This document shows positions 1 through 9,742 of a DNA stretch of 64,000 nt, piece after piece. Numbering within the stretch: position 1 is the first letter of the stretch; each line of letters opens with the position of its first letter. This stretch comes from CAZMSD01 sp964568855 (GTDB lineage Bacteria; CAIWAD01). The stretch lies in contig CAZMSD010000017.1 in NCBI GenBank assembly GCA_964568855.1, forward strand, positions 1 through 64,000, in the 5' to 3' direction. Below the pieces are notes generated by a model. That model searched no databases and had not been told where the DNA came from. It was given only the letters and a program-made list of their open reading frames with translations. Made by a program: the position numbers and the translations under genes.

Positions 1-262
1 CGGTCAAGGATTTTGACGTGACCTGTCACCCTCTGTGTTTCAAAGAACAGAATTCTCCGCCGAACCGCGCTCGATCCAGCGAGTCGCTGAACCATAAAGT
101 TCGGCAAAGGCAATGAAGGTATTTCTCGAACTTCCCAAAGTCAAGTCGGGAATGCTTTATCCACGGATTTTCAGTGATTCTCCTATCGGCCGCGCGGTCT
201 GCTCTCTTCAGCACAGTGAGCTGTACCGCGGAGTGGCGGCGTATCAAACTCCCCGCCGTCAG

Positions 263-1903
263 TCAGAACAGGTCCAGTTCGAGCAGCCAATCCAGGGTGG
301 ACTTCCCCCGCGAGGCGAAGCTCAGTCCGGTGCGCAATCCGTCCGCCGCGGAGCTGACTATGCCGCCCGCGTAGCCGGCGCCTTCCCCCACGGGATACAG
401 TCCGGGGTGGCTGAGAGACCTTCGAAATTCAGGATCGCGCAGAATCCGCACCGGAGACGAAGTGCGGCTCTCCGGCGAAATCAGCAGGCCCTCCCCCACG
501 AATCCGGGTATCCGCCGGTCGAAGATCCTCAACGCCTGCTTCAAAGGCTCGGTCAACCAGGCGGGCAGATATTCCTTCAGTGCCGTGTGGTTCAGATGGG
601 GCAGGTACGAACTGCGCGGCAGGTCGCCGCCGCGCTTGCCGGACATGAAATCCTCCGCCCGCTGGGCCGGTGCGGCATAGGATCCGCCCCCGGCGCGGAA
701 GGCCAGCGACTCGATCCATCGCTGAATCGCAACACCCGGAGGTCCGGGATCCGCCGGCACGGTCTCGGCGGCCAGACGCTCGATTTCCCGGGCGCTCAGG
801 CCCACAACGAGGGCGGCGTTCGACCAGCGCATTCGCCGCGATGAGAAACTCATCCCGTTGACGCAGAGCCTGCCCGGCTCGCTCGCGGCCATGATCACCA
901 TTCCGCCGGGGCACATGCAGAACGAGTACACGCCGCCCGAACCCTCCGTGCCCGTGCTGAGCCGGTAACTCGCGGCGCCCGTCCCGGCGGTCGCGCAACT
1001 CACGCCGTATTGTGACACATCGATGAACTCGCGCGGATGCTCGATCCGCAGGCCCATCGCGAAGGGCTTCGTCCCGATCTCCACACCGCGCCTCAGCAGC
1101 GTAGACAATGTGTCACGAGCGCTGTGCCCGAGAGCCAGCACGGCGACATCGGCCGGGAGTCGCTCCCCTCCCGCCAGGCGCAGCGCCGCGAGGCCCTGCG
1201 CATCGAACTCGAAGTCTTCAACTCTGGTCAGGAACCGGAACTCGGCGCCCGCGCCCCGCAGCTCCCTGCGCATCCGCGTCGTCAACCGTCGAACGCCGTT
1301 GGTGCCCACGTGCGGAAGGTGGCTGTAGGTCACTTCCTCGAGCGCGCCGCAGTGGACCAGGTACCGGTGAACGAACCGCGTGAACCAGTTGACGCTCCGG
1401 CTGGTGAGCTTTCCGTCGGAAAACGTCCCCGCCCCGCCCTCGCCGAACTGCACGTTGGATTCGGGATCCAAGGTGCCGGTTTTCCAGCTTCGCAGCACAT
1501 CCGCGTTGCGCTCCGCGATCCGCGCGCCCCGCTCCAGCACCAGGGGCCGGTAGCCCTGTACCACAAGTCCGAGCGCTGCGAACAGGCCCGCCGGTCCCGC
1601 GCCGACGACGACCGGCCGCTCGCGCGGCGCAGGCAGCTCCGGCAGTCGCGGTTTCTCAGGCGCGCTGTATTCACCGATTCCCCGGATCCCCGCGGGCAAC
1701 TGGCCCGGATCGAGTTCGAAGACCAGCGACCAGACGACCCGCAGGCGTGGTTTCCTGCGCGCGTCGAGCGAGCGGCGTATCACGCGGACCCGGCCCAGTT
1801 CCTCCTGCGGCACGGAGAGCGTTCGCGCAAGCAGCTCCCGCGGCGAGCGCTCGTCGTCAAGGCTTGTGACCAGGTCGTTGATCCTGTATCGCTTACGTCG
1901 CAT
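263..1903 (-). CDS. FAD-dependent oxidoreductase, COG2509-like
   Basis: A 546-residue protein of the uncharacterised NAD(P)/FAD-dependent dehydrogenase family (COG2509). About 95 N-terminal residues form the family's leader domain. A Rossmann FAD-binding fingerprint GAGPAG follows at residues 101-106, and then the family-typical stretch FGEGGAGTFSDGKLTSR. The C-terminal end carries GEGAGYAGGI, which in this fold contacts the flavin. The substrate is unknown in the family. No signal peptide is seen, so it is probably cytoplasmic. It stands alone, transcribed towards the left edge, back to back with the M42 peptidase gene. The start ATG at 1903 precedes MRRKRYRI; no strong Shine-Dalgarno is obvious. 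The family assignment is firm and the function is not. Confidence 0.85.
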   Translation of the reverse strand: MRRKRYRINDLVTSLDDERSPRELLARTLSVPQEELGRVRVIRRSLDARRKPRLRVVWSLVFELDPGQLPAGIRGIGEYSAPEKPRLPELPAPRERPVVVGAGPAGLFAALGLVVQGYRPLVLERGARIAERNADVLRSWKTGTLDPESNVQFGEGGAGTFSDGKLTSRSVNWFTRFVHRYLVHCGALEEVTYSHLPHVGTNGVRRLTTRMRRELRGAGAEFRFLTRVEDFEFDAQGLAALRLAGGERLPADVAVLALGHSARDTLSTLLRRGVEIGTKPFAMGLRIEHPREFIDVSQYGVSCATAGTGAASYRLSTGTEGSGGVYSFCMCPGGMVIMAASEPGRLCVNGMSFSSRRMRWSNAALVVGLSAREIERLAAETVPADPGPPGVAIQRWIESLAFRAGGGSYAAPAQRAEDFMSGKRGGDLPRSSYLPHLNHTALKEYLPAWLTEPLKQALRIFDRRIPGFVGEGLLISPESRTSSPVRILRDPEFRRSLSHPGLYPVGEGAGYAGGIVSSAADGLRTGLSFASRGKSTLDWLLELDLF

Positions 1904-2032
1904 TCTTCCGGATCGATTGAATCACATCGGTAGCGGTCCGGCATTCGCGGCCTCAGCCCCGGCCGGCGCGCTCCATGCTGCCCGAAAAACGTACTTTGCG
2001 GTTGCGGAACATACCATCAGGCGGAGCAAGCG

Positions 2033-3049
2033 ATGCACGCGGTCAGCAGGATAATCGAAGAACTGGTTTCCATCGGCAGCCCCTCCGGCTACACGGAGGA
2101 GGTGATCTCGCACGTGGAGAAGCGTCTCACCGCCGCCGGGATAACCTGCCGCACTACCAACAAGGGCGCCCTGATCGCCTGCAACCACGAGTCGCCCGAA
2201 CTCGCCCTGGCTGCGCACGTGGACACGCTGGGCGCCATGGTCTCCGGGCTCCTGGATTCGGGCCGACTGCGCATCGCCAGGCTGGGCAGCTGGCCCCTGA
2301 ATTCCTTCGAGGGGGAGTATCTGACTCTTGTGACACATTCCGGCGATCGACATCGCGGCACCCTGCTGCTGGACAATCCGGCGGCCCATGTCAATCCCAA
2401 GATCGGGGAGACGAAGCGCAGTCTGTCCAACATGCACGTGCGCCTGGACGTGGAGGCCGAATCCGTGGAGCACCTGCGCGACCTGGGTGTCGAGATCGGC
2501 GACGTGATCCTTTTCGACCCGCGCTTCGAGCACACGGACAGCGGATTCGTCCGCTCGCGGTTTCTGGACGACAAGGCGGGCAGCGCCTGCCTGATCCACA
2601 TCTGCGAGAGCTTGAGGGAGCGCCTGTCCGAATTGCCGGTGGCCTTCTTCTTCTCGAATTTCGAGGAAGTCGGCCACGGCGCCGCGGCCGGCCTGCCCTC
2701 GAGCTTGACGGAGTTGCTGGCCGTCGATATGGGCGTCGTCGGCGGCGACACCGGCGGAGATGAGTATCACGTAAGCATCTGCGCCAAGGATTCCGGCGGT
2801 CCCTACGACTACCGGCTGCGCAAGGAGCTGGTCGAGCTGGCGCGGAAGCACGAAATCGCCCACAAAGTGGATGTGTTCCCCTACTACCGCAGCGATGGAA
2901 CTACCGCCCTGAGCGCAGGCTGGGAACTACGCGTGGGTCTCGTGGGTCCCGGAATCAACGCCTCGCACGGGGTGGAGCGGACCCATGAGAAGGCCCTCCA
3001 GGCCACCTGCGATCTGCTGTCCGCTTTGGTCAGGGAACGGTACCTGTAA
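2033..3049 (+). CDS. M42 family metallopeptidase (FrvX/glutamyl aminopeptidase-like)
   Basis: A 338-residue cytosolic di-metal aminopeptidase of family M42, which removes N-terminal residues from peptides. The expected metal ligands can be placed: H62 and D64 in AAHVDTLG, D179/D180 in FLDDKAG, E211/E212 in FEEVGHG, D232 in VDMG and a C-terminal histidine in SHGVERTHE (H312-H318). Length is normal for the family (about 340-360). It is a single gene, divergent from the FAD oxidoreductase and followed by the convergent GH13 gene. The TAA stop lies inside a GTAACAC copy of the window-wide 7-mer motif. A perfect CCATGCC/GGCATGG inverted repeat lies just downstream (3067-3081) without a T-tract, so it is not a convincing terminator. 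Confidence 0.88.
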   Translation: MHAVSRIIEELVSIGSPSGYTEEVISHVEKRLTAAGITCRTTNKGALIACNHESPELALAAHVDTLGAMVSGLLDSGRLRIARLGSWPLNSFEGEYLTLVTHSGDRHRGTLLLDNPAAHVNPKIGETKRSLSNMHVRLDVEAESVEHLRDLGVEIGDVILFDPRFEHTDSGFVRSRFLDDKAGSACLIHICESLRERLSELPVAFFFSNFEEVGHGAAAGLPSSLTELLAVDMGVVGGDTGGDEYHVSICAKDSGGPYDYRLRKELVELARKHEIAHKVDVFPYYRSDGTTALSAGWELRVGLVGPGINASHGVERTHEKALQATCDLLSALVRERYL

Positions 3050-3135
3050 CACCTGCACTGCATGTTCCATGCCGGGCATGGCGGGTTGAGCACACTGTAA
3101 ACCACCGGACCTTCAACCGTGCACAGGCAGACTTC

Positions 3136-5475
3136 TCAGGGATGCATGATGCGCCATCCCCGGGGCGGCACGTCCATGCTCAGAATCCTGCCGCTCAGCG
3201 GATCGCGCACCTTGACGCTTCTGGGTGAGCGTCCGCGGTTCAGCGCAACCAGGCTGCGCGACAGCTTGCCCGCGCCGTCTTCGGCCGAGCGGAGCCAGGC
3301 CACGGTGTCCTCGCCCTCGTGCAGCAGCAGGAAATCGCCCCGGCGCAACTCGGGCCGCTCCCTGCGCATTCCGACCAGCTCCCTCACGCGACGCAGGAGC
3401 TTCCCTTCATCCGCCGTCAACTGCGGGCCGAAGCGCATCATCCGGCGGTTGTCCGGATCACCCGCTCCCGTCATTCCGATCTCGTCTCCGTAATACAGGA
3501 ACGGAATCCCGGGAATGGTCAGCATGTAGCACAAATACAGCTCCACCGCGTCATACGAGCTGCTGGAAGAGACCGCGGGCGCGTCCCGCCAGGCCCGTTC
3601 GGCCGTGTTGTCCACGTCGAGCACCAGGTCGCCGTCCGCGAAGGCCATGTACCGCGCCTTGTCGTGGCTGTCCATCAGGTTGCCCATCAGATGATTGCGG
3701 CCGTAATACTCGAGGTTGCGCTCCAGCAGCAAGCCCAACCGGCCGAAGGGGGCGCCCTCGTCCAGGAACAGCCGGCGCACGGGATGGAAGAGATTGAAGT
3801 TGAACTGGGCGTCCAGGACCCCGGGGCCGACATAGGAGGCGATCAGCTCGTCGCTGCCGAAGGTCTCGCCGATCTGGTACAGGGATCTTTCCGCCGCAGG
3901 TCCTTCCCTGAGTTTCTCCGTCAGTCGCTTCCAGAAACGACGCGGCACGTGCTTGACCGCATCGTGTCGAAAGCCGTCCAGGTCGAAGCGACGGATCCAC
4001 CACAGCGCGTCGTCGGTGGCCTCCTCGAGGGCGGCGTCCGATCCGCTGTAGTCCACATCCGGCATGTAGGGCTCGAACCAGGTGGTCAACCGGTGCGAAT
4101 CCCAGCGCCTGAGGTTCAGGCTGCCGTCGGGCAGCTCCAGCTCGGTGAACCAGTCCGGATGCTCGCGGACCCAGGGGTGCTCGCGGTGCACGTGGTTGAC
4201 CACCAGGTCGAGGATCACCCGGATCCCGCGGGCGTGCGCTGCTTCCACCAGTCGCCGGAACTGGTCCTCCGTGCCGAAACGCGGATCCAGTTCCCTCGAT
4301 TCCACGGGCCAGTATCCATGATACCCGGTGTACCAGCGGTGTGGTTCGGGGTATTCGCGCCAGGCCTTGTCGGTGCTGCGGTTGAGCGGGTAGATCCAGA
4401 CGGCGTTGATTCCCAGGCTGTCTAAGTAGCCCTCCTCCATCGCCTGCAGGATCCCCGCCAGGTCCCCGCCCCGCCAGTTGGCCTGGTCCTCGAGCTCGGG
4501 ATGGATCACAGGGCGGTCGTTTGCAGGATCTCCGTTCCGGAAGCGGTCCGGCATCAGGGCGTAGAAAACGGCGTCTTCCCAGCGGAAGGCCTCGTCGAGG
4601 AATACGGTCTGCAGCGGAGTGGGATGTCCACCGACGACGGCACAGACCCTCAACAGGTCCGCGGGACCGCCGGGTGCCGGAATCCCGGCGTCCGCTCCCT
4701 CGAGGGGACGGGGCATGTGCACGGTCAGAGTATCACCCGACCAGCCCAGGAATTCATCGGCGATCCTCCGGTTGCCCTGCAGGGCCATCACGTCCACATC
4801 TTCCGGAACCCGGACCTTCTGCGGCACAGACCGCCCCTCCTCGAAGCGGCGCAGCAGGAAACGGACCCGCGCGCCCTCCCGGCCAAGGCGCAGGAGCAGC
4901 GGCCGATCGCCGCCCGGAGGGGAAATCCTCAGCAGTGAATTCCATCCGCCGAATCCATTGCCCACAGAATCGGGATTCGACGGATCTCGCAGCTCCGATT
5001 CTCCCGCCTTGATCAGATATTCGTGATCGCCCGGATCCATCAGCACCTCGATCTCGTACACGCCGGGCGCCTTCTCGATGAAGGCGTGCGATTCGCGGTT
5101 CCAGCTGTTGAAGGAACCGAAGAGCCGCACATCCCGCCTGCCGGGCGTATCACGATACTCGAAGCGCACAGGTCGTTTGGCCGAAGTCCGGCAGAAGATG
5201 TCGCCCGCGCCGGTTTCAAGGACGCCCCAGGGCAGCGGAGTCCAGGCGGTGATCCGCAGCGATCGACGGTCACGGTCGATTTCACAGCGGAGTTCCGCCG
5301 GCCGGCGCTTGATTTCCACGCCCACGAGATCCTCGCCCAGGCCAAGGTCCGCGGCATCGAGAGCCAGGGTCGCGCCCAAGTCCAGGGTCAGCACTGGAGT
5401 CCGGCCGTCGTGGCACAGAGCTCCATCCGAACCCAGCAGGACGAAGAACAGCAGGAAGATTCCGGTATTGCGCAT
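3136..5475 (-). CDS. secreted GH13 alpha-amylase/neopullulanase-like glycosidase
   Basis: A 779-residue glycoside hydrolase family 13 enzyme that cleaves alpha-glucans. The start at 5475 is preferred over the longer reading frame because it is preceded by AGGTG and opens a signal peptide (MRNTGIFLLFFVLLGSDGA). A CBM48/AMPK-like glycogen-binding module lies near residues 103-185 (VRLFGSFNSWNRE, EYLIKAG). The TIM barrel shows DLVVNH (about 423), the nucleophile in GFRHDAVKH (D505), the acid/base in QIGETFG (E537) and the third carboxylate region in SHDKAR (H604-D605). All catalytic residues are present. It probably acts in the periplasm or outside the cell. No T9SS C-terminal domain is visible. 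A GTGATAC motif sits 11 bp upstream of the ATG. It could equally be a cyclomaltodextrinase-type enzyme. Confidence 0.85.
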   Translation of the reverse strand: MRNTGIFLLFFVLLGSDGALCHDGRTPVLTLDLGATLALDAADLGLGEDLVGVEIKRRPAELRCEIDRDRRSLRITAWTPLPWGVLETGAGDIFCRTSAKRPVRFEYRDTPGRRDVRLFGSFNSWNRESHAFIEKAPGVYEIEVLMDPGDHEYLIKAGESELRDPSNPDSVGNGFGGWNSLLRISPPGGDRPLLLRLGREGARVRFLLRRFEEGRSVPQKVRVPEDVDVMALQGNRRIADEFLGWSGDTLTVHMPRPLEGADAGIPAPGGPADLLRVCAVVGGHPTPLQTVFLDEAFRWEDAVFYALMPDRFRNGDPANDRPVIHPELEDQANWRGGDLAGILQAMEEGYLDSLGINAVWIYPLNRSTDKAWREYPEPHRWYTGYHGYWPVESRELDPRFGTEDQFRRLVEAAHARGIRVILDLVVNHVHREHPWVREHPDWFTELELPDGSLNLRRWDSHRLTTWFEPYMPDVDYSGSDAALEEATDDALWWIRRFDLDGFRHDAVKHVPRRFWKRLTEKLREGPAAERSLYQIGETFGSDELIASYVGPGVLDAQFNFNLFHPVRRLFLDEGAPFGRLGLLLERNLEYYGRNHLMGNLMDSHDKARYMAFADGDLVLDVDNTAERAWRDAPAVSSSSSYDAVELYLCYMLTIPGIPFLYYGDEIGMTGAGDPDNRRMMRFGPQLTADEGKLLRRVRELVGMRRERPELRRGDFLLLHEGEDTVAWLRSAEDGAGKLSRSLVALNRGRSPRSVKVRDPLSGRILSMDVPPRGWRIMHP

Positions 5476-5628
5476 CCGATCACCTGTGATACTTAGGCCC
5501 GAGTTGAAACGGTGCGGCCGCCCGGCCGTGATCGATCCCAAGGCGCCGCTGCATGCAATGTATGCTGTTCGGAGGTGGATGAAAACGCCGGTTGAGCCCC
5601 TGCGGACTGCTAATCACCCGTTGAGTAT

Positions 5629-5655
5629 AAAAAGGGTCCTTCGCAGAGGACCCTT
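5629..5655 (-). terminator. intrinsic terminator-like hairpin (minus-strand reading)
   Basis: A perfect 9-bp stem (AAGGGTCCT, 5632-5640, and AGGACCCTT, 5647-5655) closes a 6-nt loop. Read on the minus strand, the stem runs into a short T-run (five Ts, two of them in the stem). It lies upstream of the minus-strand GH13 gene and would stop antisense or read-in transcription arriving from the asnS side; an attenuator role cannot be excluded. Confidence 0.45.
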
Positions 5656-5884
5656 ACCCGAAATTGAGCCTTATCAGGAGAAACCACACAAACGCGTATT
5701 CACAACCTCACTCCGTGCCAGCGTGCGTCTGCAAGGTCGACGGCTACCCCTGCACCTGGCATGCCAGAATGTGCAGGCTGAGTATACCGCTGGAAAAACA
5801 GCACCTTCGGCATGCAGAGGGCCGGAACCTCCCGCGCTCGCCGCCGGTTGCCCTGGGCCGAAATCGTTCATATCGTCCGGATTA

Positions 5885-6101
5885 GGGCCTGTTCCCACTC
5901 TCTCGTGCGCCGCGCCGGAGGCCATTTTTTTGCAGGCCAAGGCGCCGTAAGAACGGCGTTCGCGCCGTGAACGCCGTGTAGTTTGTCTACACAAGTGAAC
6001 GGCAACGCAGGATTGCGGAAAAAGGGTCCCGGCCCTTCGGGTTGCGCCTGAAATCGCGCCATGCGGTGTTGCGCAACGTACGCGAGAGTGTGAACAGGCC
6101 C
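5885..6101. mobile_element. MITE-like element, 217 bp, TA-flanked
   Basis: A non-coding element with terminal inverted repeats. The left end starts GGGCCTGTTC and the right end closes GAACAGGCCC; over 26 bp the two ends match at 22 positions. Both ends are flanked by TA (5883-5884 and 6102-6103), as left by IS630/Tc1-mariner-type insertion. The interior is rich in hairpins, for example GGCGTTC/GAACGCC, GTAG/CTAC and GTTGCGCAAC. No transposase is encoded; the short open frames inside look incidental. It lies 96 bp upstream of the asnS start and may carry promoter or terminator activity. Confidence 0.7.
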
Positions 6102-6197
6102 TAGTCGAGATCCGCCGCTAGTGGACCTTCAGGATCCGGAGCCCGCATGCTACATTTTTCGTTCGCCGGACGCCGGACTACTGCGAGGAAGATCAAG

Positions 6198-7592
6198 ATG
6201 AGCGCAACGTACCGCATTCAGCGCCTGCTTAAGGCTGCCGACCTGGTCGGCAGCCGGGTTGTAACACAGGGCTGGATCCGTACCAACCGGTCCGGCAAGT
6301 CGGTCAGCTTCATCGAACTCAACGACGGCTCCTGCCTGGCCGGCATTCAAGTGGTCTACGGCGCCGAGAGCATCGACAACCATGCGGAGGTCAGCCGCCT
6401 GCTCACCGGGTCCTGCGTGGAGATCGGCGGGTCGCTGGTGAAAAGCCAGGGCCGTGGCCAGACCGTGGAGATCCAGGCGGAGGAGATCCGCATCGTCGGC
6501 GCCTGCGACACCGAGTACCCGCTGCAGAAGAAACGGCACAGTTTCGAGTTCCTGCGCGGCATTGCCCACCTGAGGGCCCGCACGAATACTTTCGGCGCCG
6601 TCTTCCGCGTCCGCAACCGCGTGTCTTATGCGGTGCACCGCTTCTTCAACGAACGCGGCTTCGTCTGGATACACACCCCGATCATCACCGGCAGCGACTG
6701 CGAAGGCGCCGGGGAAATGTTCCGCGTCACCTGCCTGGATCCCCTGTCGCCGCCGACCGGGGATGACGGCCGGGTGGATTTCTCGCGCGACTTCTTCGGC
6801 CGCTCGACGAACCTGACGGTCAGCGGCCAGTTGACAGGGGAGATGTTCGCGCTGGCCCTGGGCTTGATCTACACCTTCGGTCCCACCTTCCGCGCCGAGA
6901 ATTCGAACACCACGCGCCACGCCAGCGAGTTCTGGATGATCGAACCGGAAATGGCCTTCTACGACCTGGCGGACGACTGCCGGCTGGCCCAGGATTTCAT
7001 CCGCTACATCATCCGCGACGTGCTCGACAACTGCGGCGAGGACGTGGACTTCTTCGACCGCTGGATCCGCAAGGGTCTGCGGGAGCGGCTGGAACACGTG
7101 GCGGCGAGCGAGTTCGAGTCCATGTCCTACGACGAGGCGACCAGGATCCTCCAGGCTTCCGGCGAGCGCTTCGAGTTCCCGGTCCGCTGGGGCGCCGAGC
7201 TGCAGACGGAGCACGAGCGCTGGCTGACGGAAAAGCACGTGGGCAAGCCGCTGTTCATCGTGGACTATCCAAAGGAAGCCAAGGCCTTCTACATGCGGCA
7301 GAACGACGACGGGCGGACCGTGGCCGCGATGGACCTGCTGGTGGCGGGCGTGGGCGAGATCATCGGCGGAAGCCAGCGGGAGGAGCGGCACGATCTCCTC
7401 AGGGAGCGCATCCGCGAAATGGGCCTGCCCGTAGAGAACTACTGGTGGTACCTCGAGAGCCGGCGCTTCGGCACCGCGCCGCACTCCGGCTTCGGCCTGG
7501 GTTTCGAGCGGACCATCATGTACATCACCGGGATGGAGAACATCAGGGACGTGATACCGTTCCCGAGAACGCCCGGTAACTGCGAATTCTGA
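6198..7592 (+). CDS. asnS: asparaginyl-tRNA synthetase
   Basis: A 464-residue class IIb aminoacyl-tRNA synthetase that charges tRNA-Asn with asparagine. The N-terminal OB fold (VTQGWIRTNR..FIELNDGS) binds the anticodon. Class II motif 2 (FRAENSNTTRHASEF, near residues 231-245) and motif 3 (GLGFERTIMYITG) are intact, and the C-terminus PRTPGNCEF is typical of AsnRS. The start at 6198 is chosen over an upstream ATG because of the GAGGAAG Shine-Dalgarno and because the length then matches the usual 460-466 residues. purC follows 66 bp later. The MITE-like element lies immediately upstream. A direct asparaginylation route is therefore present, whatever the status of the GatCAB pathway. Confidence 0.95.
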   Translation: MSATYRIQRLLKAADLVGSRVVTQGWIRTNRSGKSVSFIELNDGSCLAGIQVVYGAESIDNHAEVSRLLTGSCVEIGGSLVKSQGRGQTVEIQAEEIRIVGACDTEYPLQKKRHSFEFLRGIAHLRARTNTFGAVFRVRNRVSYAVHRFFNERGFVWIHTPIITGSDCEGAGEMFRVTCLDPLSPPTGDDGRVDFSRDFFGRSTNLTVSGQLTGEMFALALGLIYTFGPTFRAENSNTTRHASEFWMIEPEMAFYDLADDCRLAQDFIRYIIRDVLDNCGEDVDFFDRWIRKGLRERLEHVAASEFESMSYDEATRILQASGERFEFPVRWGAELQTEHERWLTEKHVGKPLFIVDYPKEAKAFYMRQNDDGRTVAAMDLLVAGVGEIIGGSQREERHDLLRERIREMGLPVENYWWYLESRRFGTAPHSGFGLGFERTIMYITGMENIRDVIPFPRTPGNCEF

Positions 7593-7658
7593 GTTTGGAC
7601 CACGTCGCCCGGTGTCACACATCGACCGCCGCGGCAGCCAACTAACGAGAGCCGCTGC

Positions 7659-8618
7659 ATGATCGACAAGGAAACCCTGCGCGCGCAGCTTGAATACACG
7701 CTGGACGAGGCGCGACTCGATCTGCCTGGCGTGCCGCAGCGAGGCAAGGTGCGCGAAGCCTGGTCCCGCGAAGGCCGGCGGCTGATCGTGACCACCGACC
7801 GCGTGAGCGCTTTCGACCGCGTGCTGACCACCATCCCCTTCAAGGGCCAGGTACTCAACCAGCTCGCCATCTTCTGGTTCGAGCACACCGGCGACATCGT
7901 TCCCAATCACCTGGTATCACAGCCCGATCCCAACGCGGTGGTTGTGCGGGACCTGGAACCGATCATGGTCGAGTTGGTCGTCCGGGGATATCTCACAGGA
8001 ATGTCCAGCACCAGCGCCTGGACCCACTACGCGCGCGGCGAGCGGGAGTTCTGCGGCAACCGGCTGCCGGAAGGCATGAGCAAGGACCAGCGCTTCGCGG
8101 CCCCGATCGTGACCCCTTCCACCAAGGCCGAACTCGGCGGGCACGATGAAAGCGTCTCCCCCGCTGAGATCGTCGAGCGCGGCATCGTATCACGCGACCT
8201 GATGGACCGACTGCAGCAGGTCGGCCTGGCCCTGTTCCGTCGCGGCACGGAGACAGCCGGTCGCCAGGGAGTCATCCTGGTGGACACCAAGTACGAGTTC
8301 GGCCTGAGCGGCGACGAGCTGGTGCTGATGGACGAGATCCACACTCCCGATTCGAGCCGCTTCTGGTACGCGGACGACTACCGGGACCGCTTCGAGCGGG
8401 GAGAGGAGCAGCGCAGGATCGACAAGGATTACATCCGCGGCTGGCTGGCCGAGCGCGGCTTCACCGGGGAAGGCGAAGTTCCGCGGATCCCGGACGACGT
8501 ACGCATCGAAGCGGCGCGCAGGTACATCGAAGCCTACGAGGCGATCACCGGCAGAGCCTTCGAAGCGGCGCCGGGACCGGTGCTCGAACGCCTGCGAGGA
8601 AACATTAGCGACTACTGA
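7659..8618 (+). CDS. purC: phosphoribosylaminoimidazole-succinocarboxamide synthase (SAICAR synthetase)
   Basis: A 319-residue enzyme of purine synthesis that joins CAIR and aspartate using ATP. Family signatures include GKVREAW near the N-terminus, VTTDRVSAFDRVL, and LVLMDEIHTPDSSRFW, where SAICAR synthetases bind substrate. Length fits the longer (about 300-residue) form found in many bacteria and yeast rather than the 237-residue E. coli form. A weak Shine-Dalgarno (ACGAGAG) precedes the ATG. It probably shares transcription with asnS upstream. The stop overlaps the convergent cysteine desulfurase gene by 7 bp. Confidence 0.93.
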   Translation: MIDKETLRAQLEYTLDEARLDLPGVPQRGKVREAWSREGRRLIVTTDRVSAFDRVLTTIPFKGQVLNQLAIFWFEHTGDIVPNHLVSQPDPNAVVVRDLEPIMVELVVRGYLTGMSSTSAWTHYARGEREFCGNRLPEGMSKDQRFAAPIVTPSTKAELGGHDESVSPAEIVERGIVSRDLMDRLQQVGLALFRRGTETAGRQGVILVDTKYEFGLSGDELVLMDEIHTPDSSRFWYADDYRDRFERGEEQRRIDKDYIRGWLAERGFTGEGEVPRIPDDVRIEAARRYIEAYEAITGRAFEAAPGPVLERLRGNISDY

Positions 8619-9742
8619 CCGCGAATCTCGCCGACCGCCTGAGCAAGGGCATCCACGGCCCGGTCCATCTCCTCAGGCGTGTTGCCGTGCCCCACCGAAA
8701 ACCGCACCGTCGAGAGCATTCTCTTAAGATCGAAGCCCATCGCCTCGAGTACGTGCGAAGGCAGCGCCTGGTCCGCGTGGCAGGCCGCCCCCGCGGAAGC
8801 CGCCACGCCCGGACAGCGGCCCAGCAAATCGTCCACGCGGACGCCTTCGAAGGACACGCTGGCCGTGTTGACCAGGCGGTTCTCGCGCGGACCGTTGAAG
8901 CGAACTCCTTTGATGGACCGGAGCAGGTTGTCCTCGAAACGGTCGCGCAGCTTGCGATAGGTCTCACGGATGGAGTCGCCCTGCTCCTCGAAGCGGCGGG
9001 AGGCGGCACCCAGGCCGACGATCTCGAGCACATTCTCCGTTCCGGGCCGCAGGCCGCGTTCATGCCCCGCCCCGAACATCAGCGGCGGCAGCTCGACGCC
9101 GCTGCGCACGTACAGCGCGCCCACGCCCTTGGGGGCGTTCAGCTTGTGCCCGGCCACGGTCAGCAGGTCGACGCCCAGTTCGTCCACCTTGACCGGGCAT
9201 TTGCCCACCGCCTGGGCTGCGTCCGTGTGCACGAGGATGTCCCGTTCACGGGCGGCAGCGGCGATCTCGCGCAGCGGCTGCAGGGTGCCCACCTCGTTGT
9301 TGGCCAGCATCACGGTCACCAGGAAGGTTTCGTCGCGAAGGGCGGCCGTGGCGTCCGCGGGATCGAGACGCCCCTCCCCGTCCACCGGCAGCATCGTCAG
9401 CTCGAAGCCCAGGCCCTGCAGGTGGCGGCACACTTCGAGCACCGCCGGATGCTCGATGGCGCTGGTGACGATGTGCCCCCGGCCGAAGCGCCGGGCCAGA
9501 CCCTGGATCACCATGTTATTGGATTCGGTTCCCCCGCCGGTGAAATAGAGTTCGATGGGGTGGCAACCCAGCAGCCGCGCCGTTTCCCGGCGCGCCCGCT
9601 CGACGGCGTCCCGGCAACGAACGCCGAAAGCGTGGCCGCTGGTGGGATTGCCCGTTCCCCCTTCCAGCCAGGGCAGCATGGCCTGTATCACCTCTTTGGG
9701 CAGCGGGCTCGATGCGTTGTGGTCCAGATAAATCGCGTCCAT
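8612..9742 (-). CDS. cysteine desulfurase (NifS/IscS family)
   Basis: A 376-residue PLP-dependent aminotransferase class V enzyme that takes sulfur from cysteine for Fe-S clusters or tRNA thiolation. YLDHNASSP at the N-terminus, FTGGGTESNN, HTDAAQA, the PLP-lysine loop AGHKLNAPKG and the persulfide cysteine in SAGAACHAD are all present. The run GHERGLRPGTEN is a family hallmark. No iscU- or mnmA-like neighbour is visible in the window, so the exact branch (IscS, NifS or a tRNA-directed desulfurase) is open. It is transcribed alone, divergent from the M24 peptidase. Confidence 0.9.
   Translation of the reverse strand: MDAIYLDHNASSPLPKEVIQAMLPWLEGGTGNPTSGHAFGVRCRDAVERARRETARLLGCHPIELYFTGGGTESNNMVIQGLARRFGRGHIVTSAIEHPAVLEVCRHLQGLGFELTMLPVDGEGRLDPADATAALRDETFLVTVMLANNEVGTLQPLREIAAAARERDILVHTDAAQAVGKCPVKVDELGVDLLTVAGHKLNAPKGVGALYVRSGVELPPLMFGAGHERGLRPGTENVLEIVGLGAASRRFEEQGDSIRETYRKLRDRFEDNLLRSIKGVRFNGPRENRLVNTASVSFEGVRVDDLLGRCPGVAASAGAACHADQALPSHVLEAMGFDLKRMLSTVRFSVGHGNTPEEMDRAVDALAQAVGEIRGQ

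Noticed and set aside
3067..3081. Inverted repeat CCATGCC-G-GGCATGG after the M42 gene as a terminator
   Set aside because: The loop would be one base and no T-run follows on either strand.
5868..6062. 64-residue open frame inside the MITE-like element
   Set aside because: No ribosome site and it is explained by the high GC of the element; decayed coding remains possible but cannot be supported.
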